Below, piece by piece: positions 1 to 7,797 of a stretch of DNA of 38,866 nt. A program made the translations under genes and the position numbers. This stretch comes from an uncultured Gluconobacter sp. GTDB taxonomy: Bacteria > Pseudomonadota > Alphaproteobacteria > Acetobacterales > Acetobacteraceae. A model generated the notes under the pieces. That model did no database searches and had not been told where the DNA came from. It was given only the letters and a program-made list of their open reading frames with translations. Each line of letters begins with the position of its first letter. The first letter of the stretch is position 1. The DNA lies in NCBI GenBank assembly GCA_937880175.1, contig CALFLO010000022.1, positions 1-38,866 on the forward strand, written 5' to 3'.

Positions 1-920
1 TTCCCCTCTCCGGCCTTTCCCTGCGCGATATCGAATATGTGGTTGCGGTCGATGACCTGCGCAACTTTTCCCGCGCGGCAGAACGCTGCGGCGTCAGTCA
101 GGCCGGACTGTCCGAACAGGTCCGCAAGCTCGAACAGCTTCTGGACGTCACACTGTTTGAACGCTCCCGGCGTCACGTCGCTCCGACACCCGATGGGGAA
201 CGCCTGCTTGCGCTCGGCCGGGACGTGCTCGCGGCAGCCCGCAACCTGCTCGAAGTCGCGCGCGCCCAGACGGGTCCGATGGAAGGCGCATTGCGGCTCG
301 GCGTTATCCCGACGCTCGGCCCCTATTATATTCCGGGCCTTCTGCCGCGCCTGAGGGAACATTATCCGTCCCTCAGCCTTCGCCTGCGTGAGAGCATGAC
401 GGACACGCTGGTGCATGCCCTGCGCAACAGCGAACTGGACGTGGCCCTGATGGCGCTTCCCGCGCCTTCCGATGCGCTGGAGAGCGCACCACTGTTCGAC
501 GAGGCCTTCCTCGCAGTCTTCCCGAGCACGCATGAACTGGCGCAGAAACCCAAACTGTCCCTCAGCCAACTCGGCCGCCCGGACCTGCTCCTGCTTGAAG
601 ACGGGCACTGCCTGCGCGATCAGGCTCTTTCCATCTGTCCGGCGGTTCCGCGTGAAGGCGAGCAGCGTCTGGCCACCAGTCTTGAAATGCTGTGGTACAT
701 GATCGGCGCTGGAGAAGGCTTCTCCCTCATCCCCCAGATCGCGCTTCGCAATCGCGCGGAGTTCGAAGACCTGATCACCGTCCGCACCCTGCCCGAACCC
801 GAAGCGCGCCGCACAATCGGTCTGGTCTGGCGCGCCTCGGACCCCCGCGCCCCGGTCTTCCGGGAATTCGCAACCTATCTGCGCAGCATTACCCCCGAAC
901 ACTGCCACGCCTGCGGCTAA
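1..920 (+). CDS. oxyR: OxyR, LysR-family peroxide-sensing regulator (5' end cut by window)
   Basis: The open frame runs from the window edge (codon phase starts at base 3) to TAA at 918-920, so only a few N-terminal residues are missing. The N-terminus reads LSLRDIEYVVAVDDLRNFSR, matching the OxyR-type winged helix-turn-helix that begins near IRDLEYLVAL. The C-terminal sensor domain carries GHCLRDQALSIC, with cysteines encoded at 609-611 and 636-638. Their spacing of nine residues is that of the redox pair Cys199/Cys208 of E. coli OxyR, so peroxide sensing by disulfide formation is expected. Established for the family: tetrameric activator of catalase and peroxiredoxin genes. Its usual divergent partner would lie left of the window. 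It converges on the next gene with a 6-bp gap. An internal ATG at 39 falls inside the DNA-binding helix and is not the start. Confidence 0.93.
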   Translation, partial: PLSGLSLRDIEYVVAVDDLRNFSRAAERCGVSQAGLSEQVRKLEQLLDVTLFERSRRHVAPTPDGERLLALGRDVLAAARNLLEVARAQTGPMEGALRLGVIPTLGPYYIPGLLPRLREHYPSLSLRLRESMTDTLVHALRNSELDVALMALPAPSDALESAPLFDEAFLAVFPSTHELAQKPKLSLSQLGRPDLLLLEDGHCLRDQALSICPAVPREGEQRLATSLEMLWYMIGAGEGFSLIPQIALRNRAEFEDLITVRTLPEPEARRTIGLVWRASDPRAPVFREFATYLRSITPEHCHACG

Positions 921-926
921 AGCCTG

Positions 927-2336
927 CTACACACCGGGAAGGGTCTTGCCGGGATTCAGGATGCCTAGCGGGTCAAGAGCCGTTTTGATGGCCCGCATCA
1001 CATCCAGCGCCGGGGCATTTTTGTGCCGCGCCATGGATGGCATCTTGCAAATCCCGATCCCGTGCTCTGCCGAGAACGTTCCGTCCATCTCAACAGAAAG
1101 CGCATCAATGGCCGCGCGCAAAGCGGCTTCGACATCCGGATCGCTCTTCGAGGGCCAAACCGTATAATGAATGTTTCCGTCACCGAAATGCGCGACGGCA
1201 ATATCCGTGAAGCCGGGATCAATTTCGGCCATGAGCCCCGGGATACGCTCCAGATAGTCCGCGATCCGGTCCAGTGGTACGGCAACATCCGTGTCGATGA
1301 CCGGATGCTTCTCAAAGGCGAGTTCTGCGGCGGCCTCCCGCATGGCCCATATGTCCTGACGCTGGGTATCGCTCTGGGCGATCACAGCATCCGCCACAGC
1401 ACCCTTCTCCATGGCCTCCCCCAGAACAGTTTCCAGAATCTCGTCCATCTCCTCGTTCCGCACGCTCGCCAGTTCCACAAGCAGGATCGCGGGATAGGAC
1501 GCATCAAAAAACCGGCGGGTCCCCGGGGCGAGTTTTTCATACCCGGCGACATAGCTGCGCGACATGAATTCATAGGCTGTCACGGCATTGCCCGAAGCAT
1601 CCTGAAACGCGTTCAGCAACGCGGGAGCCACGCGCAGATCCTCAAGCGCGACCAAGGCCGTTGCATGAACAACCGGCTTCGGATGCAGCTTCATGATGGC
1701 GGCAGTAATAATCCCGAGCTGCCCTTCCGCCCCGATAACAAGGTCGCGCAGATCGAAACCGGAATTGTCCTTCTTCAAGGCCGTCATCAGATCAAGGATC
1801 CGCCCATCCGCGAGGACCACTTCCACCCCCAGACAAAGATCACGCACGTTCCCGTAACGCAGAACATTGGCGCCGCCCGCATTGGTGGAAAGCACACCTC
1901 CGATCATCGCTGACCCAGACGCTCCAAATGCGAGCGGGAATGTCAGACCGTGCTGCCCGGCAGCAGAATCCAGCGCGGCCACAATAACGCCGGCCTCGAC
2001 GACAGCCACGCGGGCGTCCCTTCTGATCTCCCGGATCTCGTTCATACGTTCGACGGAAAGCAGAATGGAATCGGGGCCGTAAGCTCCGCCATTAAGACCC
2101 GTATTCCCGGCGATCGGAACGACAGGAACATGATACTGACTGGCAAGGCGCAGAACAGCGGCGACTTCCCCGGCACTTGCAGGACGAACCACGGCCAGAG
2201 GCCTGCCCTCGAACTGCCCCGTCCAATCCCGTGACCAACGATCCGTTTCGTCTCCGGTAAAGATCTGGTCTGACCCGACAATCGCCTGCAATCCGGCACG
2301 CACCGCCTGTATACGGTCATCCATTTCCATCATCAT
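927..2336 (-). CDS. FAD-binding 2-hydroxyacid dehydrogenase (GlcD/D-lactate dehydrogenase type)
   Basis: A 469-residue protein of the VAO/PCMH flavoprotein fold. The N-terminal FAD_binding_4 domain has the PIAGNTGLNGG loop (about residues 75-85) and a glycine-rich IGGVLSTNAGGANVLRYGN segment that binds the ADP part of FAD. The C-terminal domain ends with HFGDGNIHYTVWP and FSAEHGIG, the metal/substrate histidine motifs of GlcD, D-lactate and D-2-hydroxyglutarate dehydrogenases. There is no signal peptide or iron-sulfur motif, so a cytosolic or membrane-associated dehydrogenase passing electrons to a quinone or ETF is expected. The exact 2-hydroxyacid is not readable. Four ATG codons lie at 2336, 2333, 2330 and 2324. 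An AGGA directly abuts the first, so initiation at 2330 is more likely than at 2336. Confidence 0.85.
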   Translation of the reverse strand: MMMEMDDRIQAVRAGLQAIVGSDQIFTGDETDRWSRDWTGQFEGRPLAVVRPASAGEVAAVLRLASQYHVPVVPIAGNTGLNGGAYGPDSILLSVERMNEIREIRRDARVAVVEAGVIVAALDSAAGQHGLTFPLAFGASGSAMIGGVLSTNAGGANVLRYGNVRDLCLGVEVVLADGRILDLMTALKKDNSGFDLRDLVIGAEGQLGIITAAIMKLHPKPVVHATALVALEDLRVAPALLNAFQDASGNAVTAYEFMSRSYVAGYEKLAPGTRRFFDASYPAILLVELASVRNEEMDEILETVLGEAMEKGAVADAVIAQSDTQRQDIWAMREAAAELAFEKHPVIDTDVAVPLDRIADYLERIPGLMAEIDPGFTDIAVAHFGDGNIHYTVWPSKSDPDVEAALRAAIDALSVEMDGTFSAEHGIGICKMPSMARHKNAPALDVMRAIKTALDPLGILNPGKTLPGV

Positions 2337-2672
2337 TCCTGTCCCGAGCTCAGATCCGGCTGCATGCGACCACGGTTCCTCACGACAGTTGTCGGATGTT
2401 TCTCCCGCAATCGCCTGGCAGTACGGACGCGCAAAACTCCTCCTGTCAAGCCGCTACCCCACCAGATTCCCGCAGATCCATCACTCCGGATCGTTTCGGT
2501 ACGAAACTTTTTTCCGATCCCTCATTTCCGGCCGCCAGAGGGTATAACCCAAATAAATACCAAGAGGTCCAATTCTGATTATCATGGGTGATTTAGAGCA
2601 AGATTCTGCTGTTTGGATCCCTTATCGTTTCAACATCACACCAAATTCCCTGGCTGGAACGGAACTGCCGAT
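2337..2672. other. Divergent intergenic region between FAD dehydrogenase and TonB receptor
   Basis: 336 bases without a convincing gene. It must hold both promoters. The only clear structure is a nested inverted repeat at 2488-2520 (listed separately). The stretch from about 2500 to 2600 is noticeably more AT-rich than its surroundings, as expected for promoter DNA. Confidence 0.6.
2488..2520. promoter_or_regulatory. Nested inverted repeat, candidate operator or small hairpin
   Basis: GTTTCG at 2493-2498 and CGAAAC at 2502-2507 form a perfect 6-bp inverted repeat around a GTA centre. An outer pair, GGATCG at 2488-2493 and CGATCC at 2515-2520, brackets it. A T6 run at 2508-2513 follows the inner repeat, so on the plus strand it could also act as a weak intrinsic terminator or attenuator. 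No regulator gene next to it is an obvious owner. Confidence 0.35.
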
Positions 2673-5066
2673 ATGCTGACGAAAAACGGTTATAAAATCC
2701 TTCTTCTGTCGGGCTGTGCGCTATATTCTCAGCCGACATTCGCAGCATCCAGCGCCAGAAACGTGAAACCTGCGTCCACGCATCACGCTCCGAAAGCCAG
2801 GGAAACACCCCATCCGGCTTCAAAAGCCGCTCCCGCACACAAGGACGAGTATATCTCGGTCCACAAACAGATCGTCGGCGCCAATGGCGTAACGAACACG
2901 ACGCCGGGCGGAGGGCTTATGCCCGTACAGACCGCAGCAAAGTCGGTCAGCGGCGTTTCGCGTGATTATATTGCCAAGCAGTCCCCAACAGCCAACGCCG
3001 TCACCCTCCTTGCGATGAGCCCCGGTGTCGTTGTCTCGACGAATGATCCTCTTGGCGTCAGCGACCGGATGAACGTCTCCATCCGTGGCCTGAACCAGAC
3101 CGAACTGGGAACGACCTACGAGGGCATGCCCGCAGGCGACCGCCTCTATTACACGCCCTTCGCAACCGAATGGTCCGATACGGAAAACATCAGCCATCTC
3201 GAAGTGTCGCAAGGTTCGCCTGATATCGATGCACCGGTCTATAACTCTGTCGGCGGCCAGATCCGGGCTTCCGCGCGTCAGCCGTCTCATAAGGCTGGCG
3301 GTTACATCGATCTGAGCGGCGGCAACAAATCCCTCAACCGGCAGTTCATTCGTCTGGACAGCGGCGAAATCGGACATAGCGGGATCCGGAACTACACGTC
3401 TTTCTCCCACACGGAAGTGAATAACTGGCGCGGATCCGGCAACACGAAGCGCTACCACGTCGACAGCCATTTCCTGAAAGAGTGGGGCCATAACAGCATC
3501 GCTCCGTTCTTCTCCTGGAACTGGATGCGCACGGACGTCTACACGAACCCCACTCTCAGTCAGTGGAAACAGTCCGGAATTTCCTACAATTATGCGGGTA
3601 AATATTCTTACGGAACGTCCAATTACTACAAGCTGCGCTTCAACCAGCGGCAGAACGTCATTGCCGCCATTCCGACGGAGTTCGAGCTCCTGCCGGATCT
3701 GACATTCAAGATCACGCCGTACATCATGTATACGCGTGGCTTCATCAACAGCGGTGCGAATGTCAACGGACAGTCAATGTTCGTGGGGGACCAGTCCGTC
3801 GGAACAGTACAGCTTCCCTACAGCGTCAATAATGTCGCAACGGTGGAAAACGTCGACGCCTATACCCAGGCAGCGGGCGGCCAAAACGCGACCCTGACAT
3901 GGAAGCACAAGTTCAACACACTTCAGGTCGGCTACTGGTACGATTATTTCGACCACAACGAAAACACCTCGTACACGCCGGTTGAGCCGAACGGCAATGT
4001 GACGAATGAGTATGGCGGCAACCCGATCAAGTCCTCTTCAGGAACTGTCATCGGGACCTATAACGGCCATCTCATCCAGCAGACGAACGCACTTTTCATC
4101 AGCGATACGATGAAATTTTTCAATGATCGCCTTGTGCTGAATGCCGGTTTCAAGGAAGTCATGGTCTCCCGCCATGCCACGAGCGCGATGCCCGGCCCCA
4201 CTTATGCCGTCAACAAGAACGATGCCGAGCCCCTGCCGCAGCTTTCGGTCAGCTATCGCATCACGCCGCATGATCAGGTCTATTTCAGCGCCTCGACCGC
4301 CTTCAAGGAACCGGCTGCCCTGAGCGCCTATGTCGATATCTACAGCGCTGCGACGGGCAAAAAGACCAGCAGCCATACAAGCAACCTCAAGCCGGAATAC
4401 TCGATCTCCGAAGAAATCGGGTATCGTCACTACGGCGCGGTCAACTTTTCGGCGGCCGCGTTCAACTACAACCTGACCAACCGCCAGATTTCCAGCATCA
4501 CCTACGTCAACAACAGCCCGCAATCCTTTTCGGTCAACGGTGGTGGACAGACGATCCGTGGCGTTCAGGCTGAACTCAGCCTGCCTGCATGGCATCATTT
4601 TTCCCCGTATATTTCGGGCCAGTACCTCCACTCCGAAATGGGTAACAACATCCAGGTCGGAAACGACTATCTGCCGACCAAGGGCAAAGCGTCCGTTCTG
4701 GCTCCGAAGTTCACTGGCTCGATCGGCCTGAGCTATGACGACAGCCATTTCTTCGGGAACTTCACCTTCAACTATGTGGATTCACAGTACAGCACCTTCA
4801 TGAATGACCAGAGCATCCCGGCATTCAAGACGGCCAACGTCTCTGCAGGCTATCGCTTCCAGAAAGTCGGACCGGCCCAGCATCCGCAGATCCAGCTCAA
4901 CCTGATGAATATCGGGGACGAGCATTACCTGTCCGGCGTCAACGGCATCGCCACGAATGCCCGTGCAACGAAGGGCATTTTCGGAACGTCCATTGCCGCT
5001 GGGACGCCGACCTATTACGTCGGGGGCGATTTTGCAGTCGCATTCTCCTTAAGCTCCGATTTCTAA
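2673..5066 (+). CDS. TonB-dependent outer-membrane receptor (paralogue of the receptor at 21389-23815)
   Basis: About 797 residues. The ATG at 2673 opens a signal peptide (MLTKNGYKILLLSGCALYSQ, cleavage near TFA-AS). An upstream in-frame TTG at 2613 adds a non-signal extension and is rejected. A Lys/His/Pro-rich linker and the segment EYISVHKQIV, a possible TonB box, are followed by the phrase ANGVTNTTPGGGLMP. A plug domain comes next (IRGLNQTELGTTYEGMPAGD), then a roughly 600-residue beta-barrel with many aromatic strands, ending SLSSDF with the C-terminal Phe typical of outer-membrane proteins. It is clearly paralogous to the GalNAc-locus receptor, including the ANGVTNTTPGGG motif and the PEYSISEEIGYRH barrel strand. 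Five bases separate it from the MFS gene, so the two probably form an outer- plus inner-membrane uptake pair. Substrate unknown. Confidence 0.9.
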   Translation: MLTKNGYKILLLSGCALYSQPTFAASSARNVKPASTHHAPKARETPHPASKAAPAHKDEYISVHKQIVGANGVTNTTPGGGLMPVQTAAKSVSGVSRDYIAKQSPTANAVTLLAMSPGVVVSTNDPLGVSDRMNVSIRGLNQTELGTTYEGMPAGDRLYYTPFATEWSDTENISHLEVSQGSPDIDAPVYNSVGGQIRASARQPSHKAGGYIDLSGGNKSLNRQFIRLDSGEIGHSGIRNYTSFSHTEVNNWRGSGNTKRYHVDSHFLKEWGHNSIAPFFSWNWMRTDVYTNPTLSQWKQSGISYNYAGKYSYGTSNYYKLRFNQRQNVIAAIPTEFELLPDLTFKITPYIMYTRGFINSGANVNGQSMFVGDQSVGTVQLPYSVNNVATVENVDAYTQAAGGQNATLTWKHKFNTLQVGYWYDYFDHNENTSYTPVEPNGNVTNEYGGNPIKSSSGTVIGTYNGHLIQQTNALFISDTMKFFNDRLVLNAGFKEVMVSRHATSAMPGPTYAVNKNDAEPLPQLSVSYRITPHDQVYFSASTAFKEPAALSAYVDIYSAATGKKTSSHTSNLKPEYSISEEIGYRHYGAVNFSAAAFNYNLTNRQISSITYVNNSPQSFSVNGGGQTIRGVQAELSLPAWHHFSPYISGQYLHSEMGNNIQVGNDYLPTKGKASVLAPKFTGSIGLSYDDSHFFGNFTFNYVDSQYSTFMNDQSIPAFKTANVSAGYRFQKVGPAQHPQIQLNLMNIGDEHYLSGVNGIATNARATKGIFGTSIAAGTPTYYVGGDFAVAFSLSSDF

Positions 5067-5071
5067 CGACG

Positions 5072-6313
5072 ATGCGTGTTCCAGCGTCCCTCCCGCCTAC
5101 CCGGTACGACCTGAAGGCGGGAGGATACTGGAACACTCCCTGGCTCGTTCTGGGGCTGGTTCTTCTCCCAGCGACATTCCTGATGGCCATCGATAAACAG
5201 GCGATGGTCGTCATGGCCCCCCGCATCCAGAGCAGCCTCGGTTGCAGTCTGGGTCAGATCAGCAACGTCATTTCTGCTTACTCGTTTACTTACGCGCTCT
5301 GCCAGCTTCCGGCCGGCTGGGTGTGTCGCAAACTGGGAGCGGCCCGGACCTACGCGCTGGCCTGCCTGTTCTGGTCCTTCGCCCTGCTCTCCACGGCATT
5401 TGCCAGCACGATCGCAGAGCTGATCCTGTGCCGCGCCCTCCTCGGTATCGGACAGGCACCGGACTGGACCGCGGCACTCATCACTGTGCAACAGCGCTTC
5501 CGGCCCATTCACCGCTCTTCCATCATCGCCGTTCTGCTGGCCGCGCTGTCCCTCGGAGCCGTGATCGGCGCACCGCTTTCGGTGTTTCTCATGACGTCGC
5601 TGTCATGGCGTCTGTGTTTTGCGATCTACGGTGTTGCCGGGATCCTGCTCTTCGGCAGTCTTCTGGCCTATGCCCTGAAGGCGAAAGAACCTTCCCTCCC
5701 ACAGAACCCGACAGGCCCGCTGGAACCCTTCGCCCTCTCGCGCCTCTACACGATCGGAGGGGCCTATTTCTGCCTGATGGGTGTCGAAGGGTTCTTTCTG
5801 GCGCTGTTCCCCCTGTATCTGAGGAATACGTTCCATCTGAACATGAGCCATGTCGGCTGGTATGTTTCGGCCTCCTATCTCGTGATCCTGCTCTCGAAGC
5901 TGCTGGGCGGCTTGGCGTCAGACATGATGCTCCGCGCGGGCCTTTCACAATGGCGGGCGCGTGTTCCGCTCGGCATGGCGGGTCTGGGTGGAGGGACCGC
6001 CTTTCTGGCCGTGGCGCTGATGACATCGCGCAGCGCCGCCATGCTCCCGCTCGCGCTTGTTGCCGCAGCGTTTCTGGGGCTGGGCCAGATCTCGATCTGG
6101 TCCTGCGTGCAGGAATTCGGAGGAGCGTCCACGGCGCGGCTGTCGTCATGGACACAGTTTCTGGGCAACCTGTCCGTTGCGGTGGTGCCGCTGGCCATGT
6201 CGTGGAGCGTGACGTTTATGGGCAACTGGCGGCTGGCGGATGGGATTCTGGTGGTTCTGGGGCTGGCCGGGGTTGGGGCGCTGGCCAGCGTGCGGGGGGG
6301 CATCAGAGCCTGA
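5072..6313 (+). CDS. MFS transporter, probable anion:cation symporter (ACS)-like
   Basis: 413 residues with about 12 hydrophobic segments. The first helix contains FLMAIDKQAMVV. The loop after helix 2 has GWVCRKLGAARTY, which fits MFS motif A (G-x3-D/R-x-G-x-R-R), and GGLASDMMLRAGLSQWRAR is its repeat in the second half. A roughly 30-residue polar central loop follows helix 6 (KAKEPSLPQNPTGPLEP). Organic-acid and sugar-acid carriers of the ACS family (glucarate, galactonate, hexuronate) are the nearest known type, but the substrate cannot be read. It sits 5 bp behind a TonB receptor, suggesting that both import the same compound. Its 3' end overlaps the convergent racemase gene by 11 bp. Confidence 0.85.
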   Translation: MRVPASLPPTRYDLKAGGYWNTPWLVLGLVLLPATFLMAIDKQAMVVMAPRIQSSLGCSLGQISNVISAYSFTYALCQLPAGWVCRKLGAARTYALACLFWSFALLSTAFASTIAELILCRALLGIGQAPDWTAALITVQQRFRPIHRSSIIAVLLAALSLGAVIGAPLSVFLMTSLSWRLCFAIYGVAGILLFGSLLAYALKAKEPSLPQNPTGPLEPFALSRLYTIGGAYFCLMGVEGFFLALFPLYLRNTFHLNMSHVGWYVSASYLVILLSKLLGGLASDMMLRAGLSQWRARVPLGMAGLGGGTAFLAVALMTSRSAAMLPLALVAAAFLGLGQISIWSCVQEFGGASTARLSSWTQFLGNLSVAVVPLAMSWSVTFMGNWRLADGILVVLGLAGVGALASVRGGIRA

Positions 6314-6956
6314 GGGTAAGGTCTCCGATCAGGAGGGCGACGGCCGCGCGGGTGGGTTCGATCACGGGGCGCTGGCAGATGTCTTCGAGATGCGGCTGGA
6401 AATGCGCCATGCCGGCACAGCCCATGAGGATCGTATCGGCGCCCTGATCGACGAGGCGTTTTGCCGCATCAACCATCCTGTCGAGCAGCGCATGATCCGT
6501 GGCTCCGGAAGCCGTGGTGCCGATCCCGAGGCTACCGGCATAGCGCTCGCCCACGCCCATTTGGCGCACCAGACGGCGCTGGCGGAAGACCGATTTTTCT
6601 GACAGGGCGATGATGCCGAAGCGGTCCGCCTTCGTCAGGGCATGCAGAATGGCGCTTTCTCCGATCCCACGGACTGCGGCGCCCGGCGTGTTTTCGCGCG
6701 CGCCCGCAACGCCCGGATCACTGAAACAGGCGACGGCATAGGCTTCGGCCGGGTTTTCACGGATGGCGCGCTGCACCAGAGGCGCTACCTCGTCCGCATC
6801 GCTCTGCAACGCCACACCCGGCGGGGCTTCGGGCAGGTCCATCACGTCAATCCTGAAGGGTGTGCGGGCACGCATCGGGGCGAGTGCGGCGTCAATCGCG
6901 CGCGTTACCTGAGACGAGGAATTGGGATTGATGACGAGAATACGGTCAGGGGACAT
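6303..6956 (-). CDS. Asp/Glu/hydantoin racemase family protein
   Basis: 217 residues from the ATG at 6956, which gives the family start MSPDRILVINPNSS. A longer TTG-initiated frame to 6992 adds an unrelated tail. Two cysteines occupy the places of the two catalytic acid/base residues: VACFSDPG (about residue 77) and ILMGCAGMA (about residue 174). In this superfamily (hydantoin, allantoin, aspartate and glutamate racemases, maleate isomerase) such Cys pairs abstract and return the alpha proton. The NPNSS and CxDPG patterns fit the hydantoin/allantoin racemase branch. It is the last gene of a minus-strand operon that also encodes an N-carbamoyl-D-amino-acid hydrolase, so racemising a 5-substituted hydantoin or a related amide is the contextual guess. 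Start overlaps the preceding gene by 11 bp. Confidence 0.82.
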   Translation of the reverse strand: MSPDRILVINPNSSSQVTRAIDAALAPMRARTPFRIDVMDLPEAPPGVALQSDADEVAPLVQRAIRENPAEAYAVACFSDPGVAGARENTPGAAVRGIGESAILHALTKADRFGIIALSEKSVFRQRRLVRQMGVGERYAGSLGIGTTASGATDHALLDRMVDAAKRLVDQGADTILMGCAGMAHFQPHLEDICQRPVIEPTRAAVALLIGDLTLRL

Positions 6957-7797
6957 GGCGGGAGCACTCCTCGGGAACGGGCTGTGCCGCAAGGGCGGCG
7001 CTTTCGGGCAGGTGCCATTTATGGATCAGAGACAGATAGGTGCCATCCTGCTGAAGCGCTGAAAACGCGCCGGAGACACGGCAGACAAAGCCCGTGTCAT
7101 CCCTCGGCAGGCCAATGCCCAGCGGGCTCAGATGGAACGGCTCGCCCAGAGCACGGAGCGTATGCCCGCTGGTCTCCACCGTCCAGGGAAGCGTCAGGCT
7201 GTCCTGCAGGGCGGCGACCACGCGGCCTTCGCGGAGTTGCAGGCGCGCATCCGCCGAGTTTTCAGTTGCGAACAGGAGGACAGGCGGGCGCTGCTGTGCC
7301 ACGCAGTTACGCTCGCTCCAGGCCAGAAGTTCGGCGGGAACGGAGGTCACGCGGCTGGCGGCCACCCTTCGGCCGCAGAGTTCAGGCAGGCTGGACGGGG
7401 CCTGATCGTCTCCAGAAAGGGTCACGAACTGAAAGCCCGATTGCAGGTAATCGACAAAGGAGACGCTCTGGCGTCGCAGAGGCGTATCCACCATGCCGTT
7501 GAAAAACATCCTGATCCGCCCCGTCAGAAGGGAGGGGATGAGTTGCGCGAAGCCCGTCTCGACCATCCGGGGCGTCATGCCCATCCGCTGGCTCAGGGCG
7601 GTTGCGAGATCGACATCAAAGCCTTCGAGCTCGCCCGTTGTGGTGTCGCGCATGTCAAGTGGGGGATAGCTGGGATACAGCCCCAGCGGGAGATCAGGGG
7701 TCTCGGCCCCTGCGGAACCGAGCCCCAAAAGCGCGGTGACCGCGAAGGCGCGCAGCAGGAAGCGTGCCGTAAACGGGGGCATCGCGCAGCGCATCAT
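6946..7797 (-). CDS. ABC transporter substrate-binding protein (SBP_bac_3), second of two in the operon
   Basis: 283 residues with a signal peptide (hydrophobic core AFAVTALLGLG, cleavage near SAGA-ETPD). The periplasmic binding fold of polar amino acid transporters is recognised by YPSYPPLDMRD, GFDVDLATALSQRMG and a C-terminal DGTYLSLIHKW. The ligand residues known from HisJ-type proteins are both present: Arg108 (TPLRRQSVSF) for the carboxylate and Asp199 (GRVVAALQDS) for the amino group. It shares a Cys pair 24 residues apart (C141, C165) with the other binding protein of the operon at 11768-12586, suggesting a disulfide. Translation is coupled to the upstream amidohydrolase by an ATGA overlap. 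It probably feeds the single permease/ATPase pair of this operon. Confidence 0.85.
   Translation of the reverse strand: MMRCAMPPFTARFLLRAFAVTALLGLGSAGAETPDLPLGLYPSYPPLDMRDTTTGELEGFDVDLATALSQRMGMTPRMVETGFAQLIPSLLTGRIRMFFNGMVDTPLRRQSVSFVDYLQSGFQFVTLSGDDQAPSSLPELCGRRVAASRVTSVPAELLAWSERNCVAQQRPPVLLFATENSADARLQLREGRVVAALQDSLTLPWTVETSGHTLRALGEPFHLSPLGIGLPRDDTGFVCRVSGAFSALQQDGTYLSLIHKWHLPESAALAAQPVPEECSRHVP

Noticed and set aside
2613..2672. TTG-initiated extension of the first TonB receptor
   Set aside because: It places 20 polar residues before a clear signal peptide. The ATG at 2673 gives a normal exported protein.
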